Made by a program: the position numbers and the translations under genes. DNA of 29,953 nt, from NCBI GenBank assembly GCA_902496665.1, contig CABVBU010000035.1, forward strand, positions 1-29,953. Reading direction: 5' to 3'. Source of the DNA: an uncultured Clostridium sp. Its GTDB lineage: Bacteria > Bacillota > Clostridia > Lachnospirales > Lachnospiraceae. Positions 16,074-23,397 of this stretch are shown here, in pieces. Numbering within the stretch: position 1 is the stretch's first letter; each line of letters begins with the position of its first letter. The notes beneath the pieces were generated by a model. That model was not told the origin of the DNA and did no database searches. It was given only the letters and a program-made list of their open reading frames with translations.

Positions 16074-16189
16074 GAAAATACCGCAGCTTTATCCGGTCCC
16101 CTGTCCGGACCTCTTCGGCTTTATTTTTGTTCTGTCTGAATTTTTTTAATTATTCGGTTTATATTAATAATACAAGGCATAAAAGCATA

Positions 16190-16212
16190 GGCAGCTCCAT
16201 TCCGGAACTGCC
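16190..16212. terminator. Hairpin after the NERD-like gene, probable weak terminator
   Basis: GGCAGCTCC and GGAACTGCC form an 8-9 bp stem with one mismatch, 25 nt after the stop codon. On the minus strand it is followed by TATGCTTTTATG, only moderately T-rich. Confidence 0.5.
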
Positions 16213-16236
16213 CGCTTTCTTTTCATCTTCCGTTTT

Positions 16237-16863
16237 TTATTTTGCAAGTCCTTTTATAATAGAAGAAACCTTATCGTAATCGTACTGCACTTCTTTTACG
16301 CCCGACTGTTTTTTATACCAGCTCTTTAATTCCTGATACGTCGTGGAGAAAGAACCATATCCGAGATACAGCTCCGGAGTCTGGAAGTTGTCCGCGAATA
16401 CGACCATCGGCATCACCTTCAGGTTCTGAACTCCGTTTTCTTCCATCACCTTTGCAAGCTCCGCCGCGCCTTTTTTCAGCTCCAGAAGCGGATTTTCAAA
16501 CTCCTCTTTTCTCTTTGCGTCTTCTCGCCGCCACATTGCTCCGTCCGGAGTTCCGTATATCTTAATTCCCCAGCCGTAAGTTCTTACAAGATAAACGCCT
16601 CTCTTATCCATAAGGACCGCGTCAAACGTCATTTTTCCTTCCGGAAGATTTAAAGTCGCGTTCTTTAAAACCTCACCGGGCTTTCCGCAGATCCTTTTCA
16701 GCCGCGCGGAGACCTTTTCTACAGCCTTTTCGTGATTCCGCTGTTTGTTCATGTGTTTCGCGATCAGCCAGAACACCAGTATACCGGCCAGTATGTAGGC
16801 AAAGAACATAAAGTAGTCCTGCGCCGAATGAAGTTTCCATGTCTGAAAGTTTCCACCAAACAT
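16237..16863 (-). CDS. Membrane-anchored NERD-like domain protein
   Basis: A 208-residue protein with one membrane helix (about residues 17-36) and a soluble domain resembling the nuclease-related NERD domain. The soluble part has FDAVLMDKRGVYLVRTYGWGIKIYG (about 79-103), a lone Trp-Arg, then ENPLLELKKGAAELAKVM, echoing the NERD pattern of GVYLIE-K-W-G-I followed by NP and a helix. The catalytic Glu-x-Lys of true PD-(D/E)XK nucleases is replaced by Arg-Thr-Tyr here, so nuclease activity is doubtful. The ATG follows GGGAGG by 7 nt. It is monocistronic. Function unknown. Confidence 0.65.
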   Translation of the reverse strand: MFGGNFQTWKLHSAQDYFMFFAYILAGILVFWLIAKHMNKQRNHEKAVEKVSARLKRICGKPGEVLKNATLNLPEGKMTFDAVLMDKRGVYLVRTYGWGIKIYGTPDGAMWRREDAKRKEEFENPLLELKKGAAELAKVMEENGVQNLKVMPMVVFADNFQTPELYLGYGSFSTTYQELKSWYKKQSGVKEVQYDYDKVSSIIKGLAK

Positions 16864-16986
16864 ATTTTATCCTCCCAGGTATTCAATTAACCGCACATTG
16901 GCAGTTGCTGCCGCCGACAGTCTTTTTTGAATCCGTCAGGCAGGATTCCTTTATTATCTGTCATCACGGTTCATGCACGATACTTT

Positions 16987-17015
16987 ATCTTAACATGAAA
17001 CCACTATAAACGCAA
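16987..17015 (-). promoter_or_regulatory. Promoter of the NERD-like gene
   Basis: On the minus strand, TTGCGT (17010-17015), 17 bp, TAAGAT (16987-16992) within TTCATGTTAAGAT. The leader of about 115 nt contains a GGCAG/CTGCC hairpin (16900-16912) and a GAATCC/GGATTC hairpin (16929-16948), without a terminator. Confidence 0.6.
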
Positions 17016-17245
17016 TAATCTTCTCATGATCGCCATTTCCTGTTTTATGCATTTTTACCAAACATTTTTCATTCCTTTTGGCGAAATCTCCGGCTTTTTT
17101 TTCAGTTTTCTAATGTAAAAATAAAAATTATAAACACTTTATAAAAAACATATAGCTTTTTCGAACCATTTATAGTATAATATCCATGCAAGCGGAATCT
17201 CGGGGGTTTAGATTCCGTAAATTTAATTTACAGGAGGTTTTTCAA
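17016..17245 (+). promoter_or_regulatory. AbgT upstream region: -10 box and leader hairpin
   Basis: This AT-rich stretch holds TATAAT (17176-17181) with no convincing -35 box 17 bp upstream. The leader then forms a GGAATCT/AGATTCC hairpin (17194-17216) with a CGGGGGTTT loop, placed 14 nt before the AGGAGG ribosome-binding site. The hairpin has no T-tract, so it is not a terminator; it may shape translation or message stability. Nothing else stands out. Confidence 0.45.
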
Positions 17246-18784
17246 ATGAGCGAAAACACTACCGCTAAGAAAACCGGCGTGGACAAACTGATTGATGGTA
17301 TCGAAAAAGTTTGTAACAAATTGCCGCCGCCAGCGATTCTGTTCTGCTGGCTCTTCCTTATCACAGCCATCATCGGCTGCATCTTCAGCGTAATGGGCGT
17401 TGCCCTTACAAACCCGGCTTCCGGAGAGGTCGTAACATCTGCGAACCTGTTCTCCAAAGACGGTGTTGACTGGATCTTAGGCAACATGGTAAAGAACTTT
17501 ACCGGTTTCGCTCCGTTAGGTCTGGTTATCACAATGACACTCGGTATCGGTCTCTGTGAAGAGTCCGGAATGCTGATCTCCATGCTGAACAGTTCCTTAA
17601 AGAACGTTCCGGCAGCTATGATCCCGTATGTAATCGCATTCGTCGGTACAGTCGGAAACATCGCTTCCGATACAGCTATGGTCGTTATCCCGCCGATGGC
17701 TGCCATCGTTTACATGGGCGTTGGCAAACACCCGGTAGTTGGTATGATGGTTGGTTACGCAGGTGCTCAGGCCGGTTTCACAGCGAACCTGATGGTTGCC
17801 GGTACTGATACTCTGTTACAGGGTCTTACAAACGATGCGATCAAGGCATTCATCCCGGATACAACATTCCAGGTTGACCCGACCTGTAACTGGTTCTTCA
17901 TGATCTTCTCCACCTTCCTCTGCGCATTAGTTATCGGATTCTGTTCCGTACATATGATCGAGCCGCGTTTCGGAAAATACGAGGGTGCCGGAGAAGCAAA
18001 ACTCGAAGAAGTTACTCCGCAGCAGAAGAAAGGTCTTAATGCTGCAGGTCTTACCGCGATTATCTACATCATCATCATTGCAATCGGATTCTTCACCGGT
18101 CTTCTTTCCGGCGAGAACGGTGCATTTATCGGATCCCCGCTCTTAAAGGGCCTGATCCCGATCCTGTTCGTTCTGTTCTGTCTCTGCGGTCTTGCATACG
18201 GCTTCACTGCAGGCACATTCAAGAACGCTGTTGATGTCAACAAGGCAATGTCAAAGCAGATGGCTGGTATGGGTTCCTACGTTCTGTTCTGCTTCTTCTG
18301 CGGACAGTTCCAGGGCTTATTCAACTGGACAAAGCTTGGTACACTCCTTGCGATCGCAGGTGCTGATGGTCTCGAGGCTGCAGGTTTCACAGGCATCCCG
18401 CTCTGTGTAGCATTCATCATCCTCTGCTCCTTCGTCAACATCTTCGTATCCTCCGGTTCCGCGAAGTGGGCTATTTTCGCTCCGATCTTCGTTCCGATGT
18501 TCATGCTCCTCGGTTATCACCCGGGCTTCACACAGTTACTTTACAGAATTGGTGATTCCCCGTTCAACTGCTGGACACCGATGTCCGCATATATCTGGAT
18601 GATCTTAAGTGTTGCTCAGACAAAGTACGTTCCGGATCTCAAAATTGGTACTCTGATCTCCAACATGATCCCGATGTCCATCGTTCTTCAGATCGCATGG
18701 ATCATCGTAGTTGTTATCTGGATGATGATCGGACTTCCGTTCGGACCGGGCGTAGGCGTTGCTCTTCCGGCTGGAATCCTCTAA
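17246..18784 (+). CDS. AbgT-family transporter (p-aminobenzoyl-glutamate type)
   Basis: Integral membrane transporter of 512 residues, close to the length of E. coli AbgT. The AbgT hallmark is VSSGSAKWAIFAPIFVPMFM near residue 415, followed by GFTQLLYRIGDS. TVGNIASDTAMVVIPPMAAI near 140 and GAQAGFTANLMVAGTDTLLQ near 185 are the paired re-entrant-type motifs of the family. About 12 hydrophobic helices. The start is ATG 17246 (MSENTTAKK), 7-8 nt after AGGAGG. Known members import p-aminobenzoyl-glutamate (for folate recycling) or export sulfonamides. The M20 peptidase 1.3 kb away is of the same superfamily as the AbgA/AbgB hydrolase partners. Confidence 0.9.
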   Translation: MSENTTAKKTGVDKLIDGIEKVCNKLPPPAILFCWLFLITAIIGCIFSVMGVALTNPASGEVVTSANLFSKDGVDWILGNMVKNFTGFAPLGLVITMTLGIGLCEESGMLISMLNSSLKNVPAAMIPYVIAFVGTVGNIASDTAMVVIPPMAAIVYMGVGKHPVVGMMVGYAGAQAGFTANLMVAGTDTLLQGLTNDAIKAFIPDTTFQVDPTCNWFFMIFSTFLCALVIGFCSVHMIEPRFGKYEGAGEAKLEEVTPQQKKGLNAAGLTAIIYIIIIAIGFFTGLLSGENGAFIGSPLLKGLIPILFVLFCLCGLAYGFTAGTFKNAVDVNKAMSKQMAGMGSYVLFCFFCGQFQGLFNWTKLGTLLAIAGADGLEAAGFTGIPLCVAFIILCSFVNIFVSSGSAKWAIFAPIFVPMFMLLGYHPGFTQLLYRIGDSPFNCWTPMSAYIWMILSVAQTKYVPDLKIGTLISNMIPMSIVLQIAWIIVVVIWMMIGLPFGPGVGVALPAGIL

Positions 18785-18835
18785 TTCAGAGTTCAACAAT
18801 TACAAAGCTTATTGTGTAAAATAAGAAGGCAGTAT

Positions 18836-18867
18836 GGCCCGTCGCTTTTGCGGCGGGTCATTTTTTT
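18836..18867 (+). terminator. Terminator of the AbgT-family gene
   Basis: CCCGTCGC and GCGGCGGG form an 8 bp stem (one G-T pair) with a TTTT loop, then TCAT7. It is 52 nt after the stop codon. Confidence 0.9.
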
Positions 18868-18959
18868 GCGCTGTACAGCCAGCCCACGCCGACAGCATGT
18901 TCTAAAGTTTCGCTCTCCCGCGCACCGCGTTCCCGTTTCTTCACTTCCGCAGCGTTCAT
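18858..18959 (-). other. 33-codon ORF in frame after the 27-residue ORF, probably not a gene
   Basis: ATG 18959 to TGA 18858 would encode MNAAEVKKRERGARESETLE and a short tail. It continues the frame of the upstream small ORF after one TGA and one further codon, and its end runs into the AbgT terminator. Either the two are pieces of one decayed gene or the frame is open by chance. No family is recognised. This and the neighbouring small ORF are the only content of the 335 nt stretch between AbgT and nifB besides terminators. Confidence 0.15.
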
Positions 18960-18962
18960 TAC

Positions 18963-19046
18963 TCAAAATGGATGAAAGAGATTCCAGGTCACAAGAACTT
19001 CCTCCTTCGGTTTTTTCACAACTCCCGCAATACTTTTTTCTAACAT
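18963..19046 (-). CDS. Possible 27-residue small protein after the nifB-like gene
   Basis: ATG 19046 follows a strong GGAGGTGA ribosome-binding site by 7 nt and encodes MLEKSIAGVVKKPKEEVLVT plus a hydrophobic WNLFHPF end. Its ribosome-binding site forms the 3' arm of the hairpin that looks like the operon terminator. Translation would therefore be possible only on read-through transcripts or when the hairpin is open. No family is recognised; coding status is uncertain. Confidence 0.3.
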   Translation of the reverse strand: MLEKSIAGVVKKPKEEVLVTWNLFHPF

Positions 19047-19091
19047 AAAAAACTCACCTCCATGGCATCATAATACCTCAGAGATGAGTTT
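19047..19091 (-). terminator. Terminator of the nitrogenase-like operon
   Basis: On the minus strand, AAACTCATCTC (19081-19091) pairs with GAGGTGAGTTT (19050-19060), 11 bp with one G-T pair, around a 20 nt loop, and continues into a T6 tract. It lies about 30 nt after the nifB-like stop codon. Confidence 0.8.
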
Positions 19092-19119
19092 CTTTCTTCT
19101 CAAAAATGGAAATTCAATT

Positions 19120-19926
19120 CTATATGATTCCAACAGCATCCGCCCGGCACTGACGGCAGTGGGCCAGGATCGGGAGATACCGTTTCGCCGTCTTCTGGGC
19201 AGTGAGAAGCTCTTCCGACCCCGGTCCTATTCTGTTCTGCATCGCTCCGCAGGGAATCAGCGGCATGACATTCATGACCGTACAGTCATAGAACTTCGCC
19301 ATTCTGGCAATCTCCCCGATCTCCCCGTCATTGATTCCGGGGATCAGTACCGTATTGATCTTCACAACACAGTTTTCCTTCGCGCACCGTTCCAGCGCCA
19401 GCTGCTGTTTCCTTGTGAGATATTCCCCGGCAGCAAGCCCGCTGAGACGTCCGTTCTCTGTTGTCACATAGTTGTAGATCTGTGCCGCCGTCCCGGCCCG
19501 CAGTGTATTTACCGTCACGGTCAGAGTATCCACGCCGCAGGACAACACCTCGTCTATTTTTTCCTCCAGCAAAATTCCATTGGTGGAGACGCATCGGATT
19601 ACCCCTGGAATCTCCTTTGCTACCAGTCGTAACGTCTCAAATGTCTCTGGATTTGCTAACGGATCTCCAGGTCCTGCGATTCCGATCACCCGGATTCTGG
19701 GTTCCTTAACTACAGCTTCTTTTGCCCGGAGAACCGCCTGCTTTGGAGTCAGGATTTTGGAAGTGACACCTGGTCGTGATTCATTCGCACAGTCATATTT
19801 CCGGTCGCAGAAGGCGCACTGTATATTACATTTCGGTGCCACCGGCAGGTGGATCCGCCCAGAGACTCCGCTGCCGCATCGCCCGAAACACGGGTGTTCC
19901 CCCAGACGCGCACCTAATAACGGCAT
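19120..19926 (-). CDS. nifB: Compact NifB-type radical SAM cofactor synthase
   Basis: In nitrogenase systems NifB fuses two [4Fe-4S] clusters and inserts carbide to make NifB-co, the precursor of the active-site cofactor. The 268 residues hold the radical-SAM motif CNIQCAFC (Cys33, Cys37, Cys40), preceded by the NifB-specific EHPCF and RIHLPVAPK. Next come DRKYDCANESRPGVTSK, GIAGPGDPLANP (the SAM-binding GGxGxPL-type region) and the C-terminal CRQCRADAVG. These are NifB signatures, not those of generic radical SAM enzymes. The NifX-like C-terminal domain of many bacterial NifBs is absent, as in archaeal stand-alone forms. It overlaps the nifH-like gene by 13 nt and is the last confirmed gene of the operon. 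Confidence 0.9.
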   Translation of the reverse strand: MPLLGARLGEHPCFGRCGSGVSGRIHLPVAPKCNIQCAFCDRKYDCANESRPGVTSKILTPKQAVLRAKEAVVKEPRIRVIGIAGPGDPLANPETFETLRLVAKEIPGVIRCVSTNGILLEEKIDEVLSCGVDTLTVTVNTLRAGTAAQIYNYVTTENGRLSGLAAGEYLTRKQQLALERCAKENCVVKINTVLIPGINDGEIGEIARMAKFYDCTVMNVMPLIPCGAMQNRIGPGSEELLTAQKTAKRYLPILAHCRQCRADAVGII

Positions 19927-20699
19927 AATTCTTCTAACTCCTCTTCCGTCATCGGCGATGGGATCACGCCCTTATGATCCGCCAGCATCTCCTCCGCCAA
20001 CGCCCGGAACATTTTCGCCGCCGCACCGTCCGGAAACAACTCTACCGCCGTCTTTCTCTGCGCCTCCGCCCGGCTGATCTCCTCGCTCATAGGAATCTTT
20101 CCAGCGAGTGTCGTTCCGATTTTGGAAGCAAAGTTCTCTACCATATCCGCCGCGTCCCGTCCGCTTCGCCCGTTGTAGATGATTCCCGCAAGGCGGACAT
20201 CATTGTCTCTCGCGTACCGCACGATTCCCCGACAGATATTGTTGGCGGCATAGAGCGCCATAAAGTCGGCCGTTGTCACCAGATACACATCCTCGGCAAT
20301 ATTTTCCCTGAGCGGCATGGAAAAGCCGCCGCAGACCACATCTCCAAGGACATCATAGATGACCACATCCCTGTCCTCAAACAGGTTCTGGTCCCGAATC
20401 TCCCGGAGAGCACTGGCAATCCCGCGGCCCGCGCATCCCGTTCCAGGTTCCGGTCCGCCGGACTCGATGCAGAGGATCCCTTTATACCCCAGTGTTCCGA
20501 TCTCCCCTGGCGCACTTGTCTTTAAACGGTCAAGAACGGTCGGTATCCGTTTTCCCGTCAGACATCTTGTGGTATCCGCCTTCGGATCGCAGCCGACAAC
20601 AGCCACATTCAGCCCCATATCCGCCATGGCAGCCGCCACGTTCGTCACAGTCGTGGACTTTCCGATTCCTCCCTTTCCGTATACGCAGATCTTTTTCAT
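19914..20699 (-). CDS. NifH-like nitrogenase iron protein (ATP-dependent reductase)
   Basis: Homodimeric [4Fe-4S] ATPase that passes electrons to a component-1 partner. The 261 residues include the P-loop GKGGIGKST (8-16), GCDPKADTTR (36-45), IESGGPEPGTGCAGRG with Cys89, and DVLGDVVCGGFSMP with Cys123. Cys89 and Cys123 match the two cluster ligands of Azotobacter NifH (Cys97, Cys132). Arg92 corresponds to the arginine that is ADP-ribosylated in some nitrogenases. Shorter than NifH (about 290). It overlaps the upstream gene by ATGA and nifB by 13 nt. Similarity to CfbC, BchL or MarH cannot be separated by eye, but co-location with NifB favours a cofactor-type nitrogenase. Confidence 0.92.
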   Translation of the reverse strand: MKKICVYGKGGIGKSTTVTNVAAAMADMGLNVAVVGCDPKADTTRCLTGKRIPTVLDRLKTSAPGEIGTLGYKGILCIESGGPEPGTGCAGRGIASALREIRDQNLFEDRDVVIYDVLGDVVCGGFSMPLRENIAEDVYLVTTADFMALYAANNICRGIVRYARDNDVRLAGIIYNGRSGRDAADMVENFASKIGTTLAGKIPMSEEISRAEAQRKTAVELFPDGAAAKMFRALAEEMLADHKGVIPSPMTEEELEELCRY

Positions 20700-21892
20700 T
20701 GGTATAAAGCTCCTTTCATCGTCCGACCATGAATGATCTCATTTAAAATATCCTCCACCAGGCACAGCGTTCCCATCGGTCCCACATATGACCGGTCACT
20801 CAGTGTGATCCGGTCAAACACAGGATAGTCAAACCGGACCACCGGGATCTCCAGTTCATCTCCGATCTCCTGCTCGAATGACGACGCAAAGAGGATCGCG
20901 CTCTCGTTTTTCCGGATCTCATCGTAAAAATCTTCCAGCTCCCGGAAATTTTCCCGGACTGCGGCAGTTTCTACCCGGAAACCGAGTTCTCCATCCAGAA
21001 AAGCTGCCAGCCCCTTTGCCCTCGCGCCAGTTCCAAGAACCGACACCGGCACACCGTAGAGAGACTCCAGATAAGAGTACACTCTCTTTAATTTCTCCCC
21101 GGTAAAACGGCGGAATTCCGCCTCTTCCTTCGAATAATCAAGGCCAAACTGTTCTCTCAGCACGCCCCACAGCGCTTTCGCTCCCGTCAGACCGTATGGA
21201 TAGGGAACTTCCGCATATGGAATACGAAACTTTTTTTCCATCGCTTCCGCGAGTTTCAGCCCCCGCCCGAAGCAGATATTAAGATCCGCCGTTCCCGCGT
21301 TTTTCAGTTCTTCCAGACTGCATTTTCCGAGAACACATCCGATTTCCGCCTTATCTCCTAAGAGTTCCCGGATTGCCTTAATATCCGCCTCCAGACGGAA
21401 ATCATCCGTTCCAAGTCCCAGAAGATTGATTTTGGGACACTCTCTGTCCGCACGTTTCTCCCCAGACATCAAAGACAGAAGCGCCCTCGCCGCCGCCTCG
21501 TATCCATCCAGAAAACTCCCCCTGTATCCTGCCGTCTCGAGGACAAGCACCGGGATCCCCGTCTCATCCGTGAAATCCGCTGCCGTCATCTGAAGCTCGT
21601 CCTGGATGATATCGCTGACACATCCCTGGGCCACAAAGATCTGTTTCGGGCGGTACAGTTCCCGGATCTTTTCCAGTGCCAGACGGAACGATTCCTCCCC
21701 GGAGAAGACGATGTCGCTGTCGCTTAACACCGTGCATGTCTGACGCACGTCCGACATGTCGCAGGCCGTAAAATGGTATCCCATGGAACCGAAATTGCAG
21801 CCTACCACCGAATGCAGAAGTGTCACCGCGTCCTGAACACCGGTAAAAACCTGCTGTGCTCCAAATAATTTACATCCATAACCGGCTTTCAT
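20696..21892 (-). CDS. Nitrogenase component-1-like subunit (three P-cluster-type cysteines)
   Basis: A 398-residue member of the oxidoreductase/nitrogenase component-1 family (NifD/K/E/N, BchN/B, CfbD, MarD/K). The N-terminal part supplies the three expected cluster cysteines: Cys7 in GYGCKLFGA, Cys32 in HSVVGCNFG and Cys91 in VAQGCVSDIIQDEL. The rest shows Rossmann-type folds such as INLLGLG and PVSVLGTG. Start ATG 21892 (MKAGYGCKLFGA) is favoured: AAGGGGG lies 7 nt upstream, and it overlaps the upstream stop as ATGA; a longer start at 21934 would precede the ribosome-binding site. It presumably forms a heterodimer or tetramer with the 502-residue subunit. Confidence 0.85.
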   Translation of the reverse strand: MKAGYGCKLFGAQQVFTGVQDAVTLLHSVVGCNFGSMGYHFTACDMSDVRQTCTVLSDSDIVFSGEESFRLALEKIRELYRPKQIFVAQGCVSDIIQDELQMTAADFTDETGIPVLVLETAGYRGSFLDGYEAAARALLSLMSGEKRADRECPKINLLGLGTDDFRLEADIKAIRELLGDKAEIGCVLGKCSLEELKNAGTADLNICFGRGLKLAEAMEKKFRIPYAEVPYPYGLTGAKALWGVLREQFGLDYSKEEAEFRRFTGEKLKRVYSYLESLYGVPVSVLGTGARAKGLAAFLDGELGFRVETAAVRENFRELEDFYDEIRKNESAILFASSFEQEIGDELEIPVVRFDYPVFDRITLSDRSYVGPMGTLCLVEDILNEIIHGRTMKGALYQ

Positions 21893-23397
21893 GACCGTTC
21901 CCCCTTTCTGCGGTCCAGCCACATCTCCTCCCACATTCTGCGGGACGCGGCTGTCGAGTCATTCTCATATCTCGGATAATTATCTGTGTCAAAGGACATC
22001 CGGTTTAAGATCAGTTCATCCCGCTTCTTTGCTGTCCTAAGACATGACGCAAAGCGGTTGATCAGACGAATATAGGAGTCAAAACTTGGTCCGCTCATCT
22101 TGTCCACCGCCGGAACCATCGGCGCTCCCAGTCCCTCTAACGTAAAGTCATCAGATCCAACTACCACGTCTGCCCCTGCGAATATTCCGCGGAGTTCATC
22201 GCGGTCCGGATTTACATATAATTTAGTTCCAGGTGAAAACAGGTCAATGGCATCATGGATCCGCACCATAAGATTCTTCTCCACCTCCGGCGTGATTCCG
22301 GAACTGATCTTCATCCGCTCTGTCTGGACCACACAGACCGCGTCCACATGGATTCCCAGTTCCTTCGCGTATGTCTTTAAAGTAAACGGAACACTCTGAA
22401 GTCCCCGGCACACAAGAATACCATGAAAACCAAAAATGTAGTTTCTCATGCTCTCCGTCTTCCGGAGCACCCTGGCTCTCTCCCACTGGATGACAGACTC
22501 CATCTGATCCGCAATGTCAAGCATCTCTCCGATGTCCCGGTAAAACTGCGAGATTCCATCAAGCCCCACATACCTTCCGCTGTCATTGATATGAAGATAA
22601 TCTGTTCCGAAAATATCACGCATTTTTCTCGCCCAGCGGATCCGCTTTACGAGATTCAGCTGTGCCGCCGGCGCTTTCTTTAACTGTTCCGGCGCAGCGC
22701 TGGGAATCCAGGTGTTCACAACGACTCCCGCCTGGTTCAGTGTCTGCTCGATCTCACGAAGAACTGATTTTCCTTCACTGCCCCAGCCCACCGTCTCAAT
22801 GTTGACGCTGTAGGGGATGATCTCCTGCTTTTCCATAAACTGTCCCACAATAGCATAGAGCGCCTCCGTGAATCCGCATCCCTTTAACTCCATCTCCAGA
22901 CGGTTATCCCCGGTGAGTTTCTGCTTTGAGATCTCTTTCAGACGGTTTTTCGCGTAGTTTTTATCCCGGTGGGAGAAAAGCTCCGACTGGACTCCCACCA
23001 CAGGGATCCCCTCTTCCCTGAGGCGGCCCGCGGTCTCCGTCACTGACTCATTCAAGATGTCACTGATCGGTGTCGGTATCACCAGTATCAGATCCGGGTG
23101 ATACTGTTCCCAGGCAGCCCGGATCGTTTTTTCTAATTTTGCATCTCCGCCAAAAACGATCTCCTGTTCCTGAAGATCCGTCGTGAGGATCCTGTAAAAC
23201 GGTTCATGACGTCTTCTGGCGCTGAAACGGTAGTGGAAGCCGCACCCCAGCGGTCCATGTAAAATTGCCATCACGTTTCCGCCGATCTCCCCGGCAACGC
23301 CGATGCTGCCGGAAACTTTTCCGTTGACACCGAAGGAATGGAGAAGTCTCGACGGGTACATAGCCGTCGCAAGGTCGTCAAAATATGTCCGATACAT
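21889..23397 (-). CDS. Divergent NifD-like component-1 subunit (one P-cluster-type cysteine)
   Basis: A 502-residue component-1-family protein. HGPLGC with Cys52 matches the central P-cluster cysteine block of NifD. The positions of the other two NifD cysteines read GVAGEIGG and PTPISD, with no cysteine. Around 247-255 the sequence LNLVKRIRW aligns with NifD LNLLHCYRS, replacing cofactor-ligand Cys275 by Arg252. The late SGPSFDSY block aligns with NifD SGPYHGFD, with no His at the His442 position. A variant cofactor site or a scaffold role is implied. The start codon overlaps the ABC ATPase stop by one base (TAATG). Confidence 0.85.
   Translation of the reverse strand: MYRTYFDDLATAMYPSRLLHSFGVNGKVSGSIGVAGEIGGNVMAILHGPLGCGFHYRFSARRRHEPFYRILTTDLQEQEIVFGGDAKLEKTIRAAWEQYHPDLILVIPTPISDILNESVTETAGRLREEGIPVVGVQSELFSHRDKNYAKNRLKEISKQKLTGDNRLEMELKGCGFTEALYAIVGQFMEKQEIIPYSVNIETVGWGSEGKSVLREIEQTLNQAGVVVNTWIPSAAPEQLKKAPAAQLNLVKRIRWARKMRDIFGTDYLHINDSGRYVGLDGISQFYRDIGEMLDIADQMESVIQWERARVLRKTESMRNYIFGFHGILVCRGLQSVPFTLKTYAKELGIHVDAVCVVQTERMKISSGITPEVEKNLMVRIHDAIDLFSPGTKLYVNPDRDELRGIFAGADVVVGSDDFTLEGLGAPMVPAVDKMSGPSFDSYIRLINRFASCLRTAKKRDELILNRMSFDTDNYPRYENDSTAASRRMWEEMWLDRRKGERS

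Noticed and set aside
19914..23397. Assignment as a dark-operative protochlorophyllide/chlorophyllide or F430 (BchLNB, CfbCD) tetrapyrrole reductase
   Set aside because: NifB is encoded in the same overlapping gene run, and those enzymes use only simple Fe-S clusters without NifB. No bacteriochlorophyll or F430 genes are nearby.
19914..23397. Assignment as a true N2-fixing nitrogenase
   Set aside because: The NifD Cys275 and His442 positions do not appear conserved, P-cluster cysteines are reduced in the large subunit, and nifE, nifN and nifV are missing from the cluster.
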